A DNA stretch of 64,000 bases from Paraspadella gotoi (lineage: Eukaryota > Chaetognatha), in the NCBI GenBank assembly GCA_051294375.1, contig CM119266.1, positions 23,584,776 through 23,648,775 of the forward strand, read 5' to 3'. Below the pieces are notes generated by a model. The model was not told where the DNA came from, did not search any database, and was given only the letters and a program-made list of their open reading frames with translations. The translations under genes were made by a program, and so were the position numbers. Positions within the stretch are counted from its first letter, which is position 1. Each line of letters begins with the position of its first letter. Below are positions 39,005 through 51,196 of this stretch, piece by piece.

Positions 39005-39013
39005 GCCATCTTG
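39005..39013 (+). promoter_or_regulatory. GCCATCTTG (YY1-type) motif in CpG-rich context
   Basis: The motif lies at the end of a CpG-rich patch (38930-39005) with no TATA box upstream, followed by GGATTAAAACCTGAG. It is a second occurrence of the motif seen at 36542. Motif-only evidence. Confidence 0.25.
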
Positions 39014-39139
39014 GATTAAAACCTGAGTAAGGTTGTAGGAGAGATTGAGAGAAGGAAAGAATGGGTCAATGAGGGAATTAGTGAGAAGGTAAAGGGGGAA
39101 CATCTTAAGAAAAGGATCTCGGCTAAGCGAGCGAGAAAA

Positions 39140-39445
39140 TGTGAGAGAGACAGAGAGAGAGAGGAGAACGAGAGAAGGAAGAGAGAGGCAGAGAGAGGGA
39201 GACGAAGGAGAGACGAGGGAAGAAGGGGAGGGAGACGGGAGGAGAAGAGATTGAGAAAAGACGATGATGAGAGCATACGCGAGAGAAGAGAGAGAGAGGA
39301 GAGAGCCAGAATTTTTGGCGGTTTAAAGGGATTCCCTTATTTTTTTAGGGCCCGGATGGTCGCGGCGCGGGACAAGACGAGAGAGAGTAGATAGAGAGCA
39401 AAGACCGAGAGAGGAGAGAGAGAGAGAGAGAGAGAGAGCCTGAGA
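39140..39445 (+). repeat. Interrupted (GA)n region
   Basis: GA-rich DNA with several pure runs (for example 39415-39438), broken by a GGCGGTTTAAAGG segment at about 39318-39330. Confidence 0.85.
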
Positions 39446-39699
39446 GACGAAAGAGAGACGAGAGGAGAGTGGCCAAATTTTTTAAGGAAAGGCATTTCGT
39501 GGGGCTGAAAGGTGACGCGGAACGGCAAGGGGGAGGGAGGAATTGAAAGATGTTCGTTTGATGCAGCTTTTTTGAAGGGACTATGGTTGTATCCTATCTA
39601 TTTTCTCGCCACGGCGGGTAATGGCTCCCGCACCCTGCAAAAATTATTTTTATTGTCTTATTCCTTTTCAAACGGCGGTTGCACTAATATTTGTTCGGT

Positions 39700-39740
39700 T
39701 TTTTCCAAAAATTTTGAATTATAAAAAATTTTTGGAAAAA
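39700..39740. repeat. Perfect 16-bp inverted repeat with 9-base loop
   Basis: TTTTTCCAAAAATTTT at 39700-39715 is exactly complementary to AAAATTTTTGGAAAAA at 39725-39740. No gene lies next to it, so a terminator-like or 3'-end role cannot be assigned. Confidence 0.9.
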
Positions 39741-40189
39741 GGGGCAAAAGAAGAGGGAGAAGAGAGAGAGAGAGAGATTTAATAAGATAGATTAGATATA
39801 GATAGATAGATAAGATAGGGAAATAGATTAGAGATCAACGCGTTATGATTGGTAGTAGTAGGAGAACGTCTCTGGTGACTGGCTGTCGGAGGAGGGACGG
39901 TGGACGTCGGGATCGCTTTGCACTATTCTCCTCCCAAATTCTGCTCCGCCGACTCCAAGCAGTCAAGACCCCCCGTCCTGCCGTCGGGGTTGCCGCAGGA
40001 TAAACGAATATGAAAGACGGTTGATGAAGTTACCATTTTGCTTACGCTTGTGACGGTTTTTAGTGTGAGAAGTGAAGCAGTGGGAGAGAATTTGTTATTG
40101 CTTGGACTTAAAGAAATTGACTACTTAACTGCTAGTATTCCTATTTTTTTTTTTTTTTTGTACAAAGATTTTTCATTAGTTCCAATTTA

Positions 40190-40480
40190 GTAACAAGGCA
40201 GGCGATTCTAAGCGAAATCAAAGTGGATTTTATTTCTTCAGATAATAGACAGTAAACAAACGGTTCAATTTCCAGGCCAGCAGTGAAGATCAATACAAGA
40301 ATTCGGGTTCCCCTTTATACAGCCCAAACGGACTCGGAGGCAAGGGTAAAATTTCAGCACCGACCATTTGTCATTGGCCGGTGCCTTTGTCTTTTCGACA
40401 ATGGGCGTCCCATTGTATTTTTAGGAACCGGTGGGCTTCAAATAGATCGTTGATCCGTTTCGATTCTGAGTATGTCATAG
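40190..40480 (-). mobile_element. Probable LTR of the retrotransposon
   Basis: Read on the minus strand, this contains two ATGGGA/CCAATG-type motifs, GGCTGTATAAAGGGG (TATA at 40314-40319) and, about 80 bases later, AATAAA (40229-40234), the usual U3-R layout. A purine tract lies just before it at 40498-40514. The exact TG..CA ends and the partner LTR were not found. Confidence 0.5.
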
Positions 40481-43400
40481 TTGAATTCTCTGCGATGCTT
40501 CCCCCCCTCCTCAGACGACAGCGCACGCGCGTCAGTCGGCAGCTGGAGTGTGACCTTTGAGATGAACGAAGATTCCTATCTGGACCTTTTCAAAGTTCTG
40601 CCTCTTCTGGCTGTTGTCGTATTGAAAAGTCGCATTTTTTTTTTTTTTTTATGGGAGGGAGATGGGAGGGAGAGATGAAGATTTATTTCCTTAGTGGTGT
40701 TTTTTGTCGTTGGTCGTCGTGAGAGTTGGGGCTTCCGTGGGGCTTTGTTTTCCGTTTTGTTTCTGTCTCCGCCGCGTTTCTCGTTTTTTTTTTTGTTTTC
40801 GGATTCCATCGAGAGATAAACTGTTGTCTCGTTTCTTTCTACTTTTTTTTGTTTGTTTTTTGTTCTAATTTCTATTGTACGTCCTTGTGAATAGCTAATC
40901 CTACGTTTATATTATTTATTATTTATTTATATTTAATTCTAATTTTTTTTTTATCTTACACTACTTTATGTCTTCTTTCTATTCTGTTGCTTGTCTCATG
41001 CTTTTTGTAGCGACGTACGAATGATATATCTGAGAGGTTTCGGCCAGGCTGATCGAGATTGACATAAATGGTTGCCGGAGTCTTTCTCTACGACCTTGTG
41101 AGGCCTGAATATATCCTTTTACTTTGTTCTCGGTTGTCGCGTTCGGTCTGATCAGATCACGTCTGGCCAGACTAGATACGCCGACCTTAATCTCTTCTTT
41201 GGTCGTCATAGTAAGGGAGTTTCTCTGGCGCATATGTTTTGGTATTAGTTTTGTCCGCTGGTTTGCTCAGCTGCGCTGAGCTCTTTCGTGTGCTGTGTCT
41301 GGGCTCTTTGTCTTAAAGTCAATGAGATTCCTTTGTTGAAGTCCGTCGGCGCTTTCCACTATTCCTTTGCCTGTTGTATACTCCATATTTTGTGTTTTCG
41401 TGCGGCGACTATGTCTTTTTTTCAGAGTTTGTATTTTATTGTGGTCCGCCATTTACGTTAGTGTTACATCAGGCCTTGTGCGAGCTGTTTCCATCCATAT
41501 TCTTGTTCGGATTGATCGAATTCTGAAGAGTCTGTTTGAAACGTAGGGGCTTGGCGGAATATTTCGGCCCTTAATGAGAGTCTCTACATCATACGGCCCT
41601 GTGTGCGTATCTCTTTCCGTCCTATTACAAATGGAGACTTCGCCATTCTCCTGTCACTCACATTTGTTGTAAGATGTTGAGTATCTTCTTCCAGTATGAT
41701 CTCTATACATGGCTGATCCCGTTTCTCTAGTCATAGCTAGTATTGCACCATCCTGCGAAATTGTTCCACCTCCATGATACGGCTCTTTCGTGTGGCGATA
41801 GTGATAAACATTTCGCTCAAGTAGGGCTCCCCCTTTTACTATGGTTGCGCTCTGCTCCTGATACGCAACCTTAACTTCAGGTTTAGTGGAGAGTCACTAC
41901 GCCCAGGTGTAGGCGGAGGCGTTTGGCTGAGCAGCACTGGAGCGTAGCTTGTGTCCGGAGACTGGGGGAAGATGCATATCACGTCGATGGCGTTCTTATC
42001 GTGTACTTCCCAGGCGTTGCAATAGCTAGGACTTAGGGGGCTGGGACCGGACCTGTTCCCGTTATGTCTTTTTGCGTGTCCAGTCGCTTGCTGCCGCCAC
42101 ATTGTTCGACCAGTGGGTTGCTGTACATCTTCGCGTTTTTCTGCCCGCTCCGGTTTGCCTGTCGACGCATCCGGGGGGCTCAGACCATCACTTTCTGTGG
42201 TCTTGCGGCTTTCTGCGATGAATTGCCGTGCGCGGTCACGGCCAGGGTGTCCGAATTGTTCGATGGAATTGTTTGGTGCATCGTATTTGGCGCTTTTTGT
42301 GCTGGTACCAATACGTACGCTGTTCCTCTCTTTTGTGTCCGGCGCCCGCTGGTCTGCCTTATAAATAGCTCTCTTCTCTCTTTTTCTCTAGGGTCTCTCC
42401 CGCTTCACGAGTCTACTTATCGTGTCTGCTCTCTCTCTCCGCTGACGTCTCTCTCCCTCTTGAGATACAAATACAGGCTCTCAGGTTTGAGCGAGATATT
42501 AGTTTATTGCGGTTACACGATTTAGGTTCATATATTCTGTTCTAAAAACCAAGATATATTAACATCATCGCCCCGTGGACGTGAAGCAGAGAAAAGCTGG
42601 AAACATAGTTTCTGAATTTTGAGCGCGTTGCGGATTACCAGTTTTTTTTATTTAGGAGTATCTTCTACCGTCTTGCCATATTCCTTCGTTCTTAGCCTTC
42701 AGAGCCATTGGCTGGTAGTGGGACAAAGGTTTTAGTTGGTCTGCTCTTATTGTGTATGTTAGTTCTGGGACTTGCGTTACAAACGTAGGATCTTTATATA
42801 ACACGGCTGGAACCTGCAGTCGTGATTAGACTAATTTCTCGATGTTCTGCTTCCAGAGTAGCGGCTTGTATACTCAATTCATTGATTTCTACTTGATGAT
42901 AATAGTCAAGGAATGCAGAAGGATTGGCGTCCATCTTTATACTTCTTCGTATCGTTTGAGAGCGTCTCCACGCAGTTGTTTGGAGCGTGTGCGAGTCTGA
43001 GCTATCTAGGTCTTAGAGCTTGATGTGCGTCTAGAAAAAAAATCTTGTTAGCTCTGAATGTTCATGAGTCTTTTGTGGCAATTGGATTTTACATGTTCTT
43101 GTGAGTGTCCACCTTGGATGTTCTGGGTCGGTGCCTCTTCGCTTCAGGTCGTTTGAGTGTGTCGACCTCGATATTTGGATGGGTTCCCAAGCTGATGGGT
43201 CGTAGGGCGTTGCTGTTTCCGCGCTGACCAGCTGCTTGTCCGGGATATGTCCTGAAGATTCTCAGCCATTCTGTCGTTTTGTTGGGGGCCGTTACACGCT
43301 CTCGAACTTTGCAGCCTGTCTCCGTTAGTCGAGTCTTATCCATCATGATCAATGAGTTGCACTTCCAGTTTTCATTCTCTCACTGAGCATCTCTAGCTTC

Positions 43401-44050
43401 AGGATTGGCCGAGGCTCCAGTCTTTGGCGGATATTGTTCTGATGAAGGTGGTCTGGGTGCCACTTCAGCCAATTTTTTTCGGCTTGCCGTACAGTTGTTT
43501 TTTAAAAATATTTAGTTTTTCAGTGAGAATCTCTTAGTCTCACAAATTTCAAAAAACTTTGCCCTGAAAGGTTTTGGTGTAAAATACGCTCTGCCGTCAA
43601 CGGGTTGTTATGGCTACTAGCGCAGAGTTGGGGCGCTGTCCCGTGAACGGATGGTTCCGATAGAATGATTGTCTGGTTTTGGTCTCTCTGATATGGTACT
43701 CTGGGGGTTCTTCTTATGCGAAGCCCGGGTCAGCATTCTCCGGTACATCAATCCAGCTGGAAAGAAAGGCGTGGTCAAGGGGGCGTTACTTGTCCTTGAT
43801 CCGTGAACGGGTTACGAAGTCGGCTGGGTTGTCTTCGCTTTTGACGAGGTATGACCTCCTTGGGTTGACATTCTTGTCTGATTTTCGGTTATCCACCTGA
43901 GTACAGTTGTGGGGCAGTAGTTGTTTGTCTTCATGTTGGAGATCATCCCTCTCTTGAAAATATTGTGAGTCGGTGACGAGGGTGACGCTCCTGTCCCACA
44001 GGTGTAGCCCTTAACTTGCGTATCATCATGTTGAAAGCGCAGTGTTTCCA
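40190..44050 (-). mobile_element. LTR-retrotransposon fragment: pol 3' part and probable 3' LTR
   Basis: On the minus strand three signals occur in the order expected for an LTR element. At 43807-43839 the frame reads SEDNPADFVTR, the kind of segment that ends the RNase H region of BEL/Pao-type pol. At about 41020-41450, in successive frames, there are integrase-like pieces (TGKGIV; KVKGYIQ; KVVEK; PGRNLSDISFVRRY). Then comes a purine tract (40498-40514) followed by an LTR-like region with TATAAA and AATAAA. The open frame is broken every few dozen codons by single-base indels, but the whole 40.9-45.57 kb region looks like low-accuracy sequence, so the breaks may be errors rather than decay. 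No reverse-transcriptase core was recognised. Superfamily (BEL/Pao or Ty3/Gypsy) is not settled. Confidence 0.6.
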
Positions 44051-45574
44051 ACGCATGTATCTGATTTTATTATAATTCCAAAAAATGTCATCACCTCTCT
44101 TTCTCTGGAGTAAGGGATTTCGAGTTGGTATTCATAAAATGACATTTGCGGATTTCAACGCCGTTCCGCCTTTTAACAATTTTTTCTAATTCATTTTCTT
44201 TATTGTTTTCTCACTTTTAATCCCAGCATCAGGCCCATGCGCGCTACCGTTGTATTCTCATATTTTCTCGCGTCGCCCTCTATTCGCCGTCGTTCGTGGC
44301 CTATCTCGACATTTAACTTTCTATTATTGACCCGTCTTCCTCAAGATTCTATCGCTATCGTGATGTGGTTATGTGCCTTTTATACCCAGGGGATGATCTT
44401 TGTGATCCTCCTCTCGAGCTATTAAATGTTATTAATGAAATCCTTTCCATTGTGCTTTGCGATGTCTCTCACTCTCGTTGTACAGTCCTCTCTTGATTCG
44501 TCATCCTCACCCCAGGTCCGTAGGGTGAGAGCGTGGAGAGGTTGAGCTCGACTTTCCCGCCTATGACCAACCGATGATGCTGAAGCATCTATAATTTTAA
44601 TGATCACACCCCATATCCTTCTGAGTCTTTTTTGGCGTTTTTATTTGACCTTCAGCTTTGATCCACTCCCACGGGTTCTATTCCTCCGCTAGTTTCTCTC
44701 CTTTCGTGCATGAGGTTTGCTTTTGTGCGAAAGAAAATCCTACCTGGATGTGAGCCGACATTTTTATGTTCCTGCCGATTCTATCTGGTTATGCCCTCTC
44801 CTCACCCCTAAATTTCTCCCTATTTTCCCAGCTAAGATCGAATCTTTCTTGTCCTCATTTCCAGTCAGCACCCTACGTTCCCTCTTCATCTCTGCATCTT
44901 CTGCGAGGGAAGTAGGATCCTAGCTTTTCCGCATATTCTCCACTTTTCTGCGTGCCATCTACTTTCAGCCTAATTCTTCGAAATTTGGCCCGAGAGGGTG
45001 TATTTGTCCAGGATTAGCTTTTCGTTCGACCCCTAGCTCCTCTCTGACCGGCCGAAACTTTTCACATCTGTGCCCAGATCTTGAAAATTCGTCGCAGGGA
45101 TGCCTGGAGACCCCTAGATGACGCTATTTACTCTCCCTACCACAAAAGCATATATATATACCCTCTGGCACTTATCACCTTCTCACCTCTCATTTTTTAT
45201 GATTCCAGCTCCCCGGCCGCGAAAATTATAAGTCTGATGATCTGTAGGTTTGTCTAGTCGTGGTATCCATTTACGATCAGAATACCTCTTTTGTTCAGCA
45301 CACCATGCAAGCTCATAGAGATTATCGACCCCGAGCATCTTGGAGTTTCATGTTGTGTTTAATACTACCTTGCTCCAACAATATTCCCAATCCATCTTCC
45401 ACTATCAACATCAATGGACTCAACAACACATATTATGAGAGATGGTCGTCTTTGATTATCAACAGATACTCACAATTCTTCTGCTCGCATTTCCAGATCG
45501 CTCAGCGTAAACTGTTCTATCTTTTCAATTTCTGCCGTCGTCTACAGCTGAGGTAACTACTCTTCTCTCTCTTT
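44050..45574. other. Low-accuracy stretch without a recognisable gene
   Basis: The sequence looks like the preceding error-rich region and stops at a 25-N gap (45575-45599). A 98-codon frame at 45260-45556 contains TININGLNN, slightly like the start of LINE endonuclease domains, but nothing else supports it. Confidence 0.5.
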
Positions 45575-45645
45575 NNNNNNNNNNNNNNNNNNNNNNNNNA
45601 GATCCTTCTTAACGAATGGTTCGTTGTTCCTTTTTTTCTTAATGT

Positions 45646-45975
45646 GTGACAATTTGGAGAATCGCGGGCAGATGGCACCAGTGGGACTCACCGTTAAAAA
45701 AAAAGGGAAGGACGACGTTCGGCTTCGCGAGGATCGAAGAGGCGTCAAGAAACAAACGAGCATCCGGGGCCGACGACGACGACGGAGACGACGAAGACGA
45801 CGACGTAAACACCGAAGATTTCTTGACGCGTCATCGTCTCTTGGATACAGAGTTTGTTTACTTCTTTAATTTGTTAGTTTGTTTTTTTTTCAGTCGATAT
45901 TTGTGAACGATTTTGTCTCCGGTCGCGAAGAAGAAGAAGAAGAAACGAAGTCAAAATCTGAAAATTTGAAAATAT
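45646..45975 (+). CDS. Weak two-exon candidate with acidic tail
   Basis: In one frame a basic stretch is followed by an Asp/Glu run (ADDDDGDDEDDD), then GAC|GTAAAC at 45805/45806. A polypyrimidine tract and CAG end at 45893; the next segment continues in phase 0 as SIFVNDFVSGREEEEEETKS and stops at TAA 45973-45975. The implied intron is 88 bp, in the range of introns in the confirmed gene, and AATAAA follows at 46048-46053. Against it, the acidic run is a (GAC)n repeat, no upstream exon is established and the 25-N gap is close. Confidence 0.25.
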
Positions 45976-46375
45976 AAATATAATGACTAAATGTGTTTAC
46001 GTAAGTTAAAATTAAATCTTGATATATTCATTTGTATGTTAATTAACAATAAAACGATCAAGAGAATTTCTACCGAATAAAATAACTTTCCCTTTTCTCT
46101 TTCTCCCCCCTCCCCCACATCACCACCCTCCTCGCCTCGCCCGCAACGCAAAGAGAGATCCGAAAACAACGCACTCTCGATACGTCGGAGGCGGGGAAAA
46201 AAAATATAAACTGAAATCCGACCAAGCTGATTGGGCTTTTATAAAATGAAATATCGACTGAACTGCATTGGATCGTTCTGGAGTATCTCGAGGCTCCTCT
46301 CTTTCTCCGTTCGTTGCTTTCGACTCTTTGTTCGCGATAATAATCTTGAAATCTCTCCTTCTCCTCTCTCTACTC

Positions 46376-46480
46376 TCTCTCTCTCTCGTCTCGTCTCCTC
46401 GATCTCTCTCTCTCTCTCTATCTGCTCTCTCTCTCTCGTTCTCTCTCTCTCTCCTCTCTCGTCTCTCTCCCTCTCTCTCC
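46376..46480 (+). repeat. (CT)n-rich tract
   Basis: Interrupted CT repeats. A second such tract lies at 46885-46980. Confidence 0.9.
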
Positions 46481-46989
46481 GATAATAGCGATTCCGGACG
46501 GATAATCTCGAGTATAAAACGCGCCAATAAATCGTGGACTGGTGCTAGAAAAAAGAAAAAGCGTCCGGGATTATTTTTGGGGTTAATTCTGTACTGCTAA
46601 AGCTGACTTATATTTCTTTTTTTTCTTGTCTTTTTTACTCTTGTTTTTTTCTCTTTGTTTTGAAAAAAATACGTCACGAATAGTTTTTTTTGAGATAATG
46701 AGATTTCTTAAATTTCTCTTTGCCTTGAGAAAATGTTTAATAGACAAACCGCTTACCGCCTTACAAAAAATAAACAGCAGGCACACAACAAACTAAAAAA
46801 AAAACAAACCCGAACCTTGGCGCGCATCATAACGTCAGCTGGATCCCCCCTGCATCGTCTTCGTACTGCTTCTCTCTCTGCTCTCCTTGTCTCTGTCTCG
46901 TATCTACTCTCTCTCTCGTCTCTCTTCTCTCTCTCTCCTCTCTCTCTCCTCTCTCTCTCTCCTCTCTCTGCTCTTCTTCTTTCACCGCG

Positions 46990-48600
46990 CTCGCTCTCCT
47001 CCTCCCCGCCAAACGACAACGAGCGCTTAAGCAGAACCGTCGACGCGCGGTTGTCTTGATTTGATGTGAAAACCGGAAAGTGAAAGAGTCCGTGGTTACG
47101 AGCGTCACTCATCGTAACGCGTCGTAACGGAACGTCCGCGAACGGACGCACGGATGAAGCCGGACGCGTCACTCTCGCCAACTGCTTTCCTTTCTTTTCG
47201 GATCATTTGTACACTTTTTTTCCTTTCGATTTTTGCGGAGTTTAAAATACAAATCACTGGAATATTTTCAGGTAAAGTCCTGTATACATTCCTACTAATA
47301 TAGCTGATCGGTCACATGTATGTTTAAAGGAATAAATCGTCTTCTCTCGTCTTTGTTCGTCTTCGAATCAATGTTTTCCGTTCGCCTTTCCTCTCTTTCG
47401 ATTCTGTTTTTCTTGTCTTTCGTTTCTTTCTATCTTTGGTTTTCTTTTTATTCTTATTTGCTTTCTTTCTTGAGNNNNNNNNNNNNNNNNNNNNNNNNNN
47501 NNNNNNNNNNNNNNNNNNNNNNNNNNNNNNNNNNNNNNNNNNNNNNNNNNNNNNNNNNNNNNNNNNNNNNNNNNNNNNNNNNNNNNNNNNNNNNNNNNNN
47601 NNNNNNNNNNNNNNNNNNNNNNNNNNNNNNNNNNNNNNNNNNNNNNNNNNNNNNNNNNNNNNNNNNNNNNNNNNNNNNNNNNNNNNNNNNNNNNNNNNNN
47701 NNNNNNNNNNNNNNNNNNNNNNNTTTCCGGCGGAAAAAAGGTTTTTTAAAAAAAAATTTTAAATGTTATTTTTTTTTTTCCAAATATGAATTCGAATTCG
47801 AAGGTAAGGATTTTTCCACCGATTCTTTTCGCTCCCACGACTTTCGTTTTGGTTCGCTGCTCGAGTTACGAACGAAAGGGATTTTATCTGTCATAAAGAT
47901 CCTTTTTTTTTAGATAACAATTATTTATGCTAAGATTGACGAGGAGAAGAATTCTAAAAGGAGGAGTGCAGCTGCAGATTTCGTCGCTTAGAAATGAAAA
48001 ACTAAATGTTAAAATTTTTAAATGTCGTGTTTTAGCTTTAGAAATAGTTTTTAATAATTTACTTTCAACAAGAAAAAATACGCAAAATACTATAGCAAAA
48101 AAAAAACAAAAACAAACAGGCTGTAGAACAAAGCAAAAGAAGAATTAGTAATTAATCATTAAGCTAATGATAATTAATTGAGGGTGAAAGATTGAAAACA
48201 AAATATAGTTAATGAGATCTAAATTGAAAATAATATATAGTCTATGAGACTTGAGTCATATGTCCTATGCGATCTATTCCTTACATTAATTAGTCGACGT
48301 AAAAAAGACTAAATGACCAACAAGAAAATATTCCAATATCCAATATCTATATAGTTCTTAAAATTAGAATTATGTAAAAAAAAATAATAATTACCTAGAA
48401 AATCCAATTTTTGACAAGTTAAGTGTCAGGTATTCGCGCTTCGTAGTCAAACAAAAAACAACATTTTCTCAACTTTCGTTTTCCCCTTAAATGAAAAACG
48501 TTTTTTCGTCGCCTCTCGAAAGATAAAATTGATCTCATCGGCGAGAGAGTTAGAGAGGAAGAAATATATTTAATTAAAGGGGAAAAAATAAAGCGATAAA
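46990..48600. other. Gene-poor stretch with a 249-N gap
   Basis: A short CpG-rich patch (about 47000-47180, with repeated CGTAACG-like words) is followed by AT-rich DNA and a gap (47475-47723). No gene was recognised. Confidence 0.55.
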
Positions 48601-48612
48601 TCTAAAGTGTAG

Positions 48613-48690
48613 GAACCGTCATCCGGGGACTCGGATGTCGTCCGGATGTCATCCGGGGATTCAGATGTCGTTCATCATCTTTGAGTTGGA
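48613..48690 (+). repeat. Short tandem repeat of a TCATCCGGGGA-containing unit
   Basis: GTCATCCGGGGACTCGGATG and GTCATCCGGGGATTCAGATG occur about 34 bases apart, with related GTCGTCCGGATG words between. These are two to three diverged units. Confidence 0.75.
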
Positions 48691-48744
48691 TTCCTTTCAT
48701 CTTTGGTCTCCGAAGAGAATCTTTGAAGGCCGATCGGGTTACCG

Positions 48745-48749
<5 letters not shown>

Positions 48750-48797
<48 letters not shown>
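48750..48797 (+). repeat. (GA)n microsatellite
   Basis: About 48 bases of pure GA repeat in otherwise unique DNA. Confidence 0.95.
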
Positions 48798-48799
<2 letters not shown>

Positions 48800-48800
<1 letters not shown>

Positions 48801-50389
48801 TCCTTGGGTATTATGGGCCGATTGGACAAAAGACCCCAATAAAATATTAGGTATTAGGGTTTTCTTTATGAGGTTTAGATTTTGTCCGATATGGTCGAAT
48901 ACTGTTGACAATTATATCGAGAAGGTTTGAAATTCCAAGAGGGAATTTACGTATTATGTAAAAAAAAACTGTTTGCTTTTTGATTAAATAAAATTTTCTT
49001 TTCTTTTATTTCGGTCCTCACGAAATCGCGCTTTCTTTTTCATGCCGATAAAAATCGGAAATTAATTTTTTTTTTCTATTTTTTTTTTTCGATTTAAGAT
49101 TTCGCGCCGCGATGCCTTTCAGTTTGATGTTTTCTCGATCGATGGATTTCTCATCTGGTCATGTAACCAATATAAATGTGGTTAGACAAAAAAAGTTATA
49201 TCTAGGGGAAAAAGCGGAACTACGGATAAGAAGCGAAAAGTGAGGAAAAGAATAAATTTCTGGAAGAAATAGAAGAGGAAGACGAAGAAAAGTAGGACGT
49301 TTAGACCAGGAAGTGATAATGTAAGCGGGAAAATATATCAGAAATGAGACAGAGAAATTTAAATTCAAAAATATTCGAAGTGGAAGGCTAACTTAGTCTA
49401 CACATGTCCGTGAAAATTGTTGTCGTTGTTGTCACCCGAATAAGATAATACCAAATTATTCGTGAAAAAAAATCACAGTAGTAAGATTAAAATAATTAAG
49501 TAGTAATGCTTCTTCTGTATAAATGAGTCACACCTCAAACTAATCCTTGGTCTCCTCACTAAAAAGATATCACATCTCAACAATTTCCAGCGACCGTTGT
49601 ACACATCGCAGGCTCTTTATCCTCTTCCCTGAAGTCATTGTCGTCGTCGTCGTCGTCGTCGTCGTCGTTCGACGCCATCTTGTTCTTAGTTTGGTTTTCC
49701 TCCGCTGGATTCATGGCGTTGGGGTCGGGGCGGCGCATTTATCCACCGTCGCCGAGAACCTTTCTCGTTCTTCTTAGTCTTTTCCTCTCCTCTTTCTTTT
49801 TTCCTTTCCTCTTCTTTCTTTTGCTCGTTTTTTCGTGAGATCAGATCCGCTGGTAAATTATTTGCGTTTGTTTAGTCTTTTTTTTGGTTGTTATTATTGA
49901 TTTGGTTATTGTTACTACAGATTAAAGAGACATTTTGTCAACACTAGGTTTTTTTACTCCCATAGAATTTAAAACTAGAATTAAGTAAGTTGATTCATAA
50001 AGGAAAGTTTGATTGAAAAAACATTTAAAAGAAGAAATTTAGATTATTAAACTAAATATGAAGAAAACTAAGAAGAAGACTGAAGCGAATTCAATTTTAA
50101 AAAGACGATTCATCTAGTTGCGCCCCGAAAAAGATGCCCAAAATAAAGCACCATGCGATATATTTTCCCACCACAAAAAAAAAGAAAAAAAGACGCCTCG
50201 AAAAAGTTGGGTCTCTGAATTTCAAAAAAAAAAAAAAAAAAAAAAAACCGCCACCGAAAAAAAACCCGTTAAGTTAATTACATCCGAGAAGAAAAAAAAA
50301 ATTCCAACTTTTTTCTTTCTATTTTCTTTTTTAAACTTCAAAAGTCGCTTCATTAAAAAACTGAAAGGAAAAAAAATCACCCGAAATAA

Positions 50390-50390
<1 letters not shown>
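48800..50390. other. Gene-poor stretch with (GTC)n and a GCCATCTTG motif
   Basis: AT-rich DNA contains a (GTC)n run at 49638-49670, directly followed by GCCATCTTG at 49674-49682 and GC-rich ATGGCGTTGGGGTCGGGGCG at about 49712. The last opens a 42-codon hydrophobic frame (MALGSGRRIYPPSPRTFLV...) of uncertain meaning. A 25-base poly(A)-type run lies near 50223-50247. Confidence 0.45.
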
Positions 50391-50391
<1 letters not shown>

Positions 50392-50479
<88 letters not shown>

Positions 50480-50599
50480 ACGCGCGAATAGGCGTTTGAA
50501 TTATCGCCGCGATTTAAGGAAGGAACGCCGAAGGAGCTAATCCTTGTTTCGGGAGAAACATTCATCAACAAAGAAACAAGAAAGAAGAGAGAGAAAGAA

Positions 50600-50683
<84 letters not shown>

Positions 50684-50684
50684 A
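50392..50684 (+). repeat. (GA)n tract and (GAAA)n tract
   Basis: GA repeats at 50392-50478 are separated by about 100 unique bases from nearly perfect GAAA repeats at 50590-50684. Confidence 0.97.
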
Positions 50685-51127
50685 TAGAAATAAAGAAAGT
50701 AAGAATGAAAGAGAGAAAGAAAAAAAAACCTGAAAAATGGAAGGAAAAAAAATTCTTCATTTTGCTTATAAATTTTTTCGTTCCATTGTTGAAATCCTTG
50801 CGTGAATATGAAATATGAAAGTGAGTATAAATGATGTGAACGAAGAACAAAAGGATTTAAAGAGCGTTTTCCGTCTTTCTTTTTTGATCCTCTCCTGAGT
50901 TTTGTACTTTGTTTTAAATAGGTCATCTTGCGAGACGAGGGGAGGACGGAATGATTCTGAATGAATCTATCATAGTGAATGGGAATGTAACAAATATTAC
51001 CTAACGAATATCGCACATTGTATTTTATTTTTATTTATTTTAGAAACATATGTAATGAGTAAAACACATACACATCGCAAAATTCTCATTCAACATCTTG
51101 GAATTCTTCATCGACGCTGCCACCACG

Positions 51128-51139
51128 GCTGCTGCCGCT

Positions 51140-51192
<53 letters not shown>

Positions 51193-51196
51193 CGTC
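51128..51196 (+). repeat. (GCC)n switching to (GTC)n
   Basis: About a dozen GCC units run directly into about ten GTC units. Depending on strand and frame it encodes Ala, Arg, Val or Thr runs. The + frame stays open after the repeat through VSSSPVPAASAFLIIAGDIP to about 51382, but no start, splice site or domain supports a gene. Confidence 0.95.

Noticed and set aside
42340-42372. GGCGCCCG resembling a retroviral primer-binding site and a nearby TATTTATA
   Set aside because: Its orientation disagrees with the minus-strand pol pieces, and no LTR edge is next to it.
45260-45556. LINE-like TININGLNN start
   Set aside because: Only nine residues match; no reverse transcriptase or endonuclease motifs follow.
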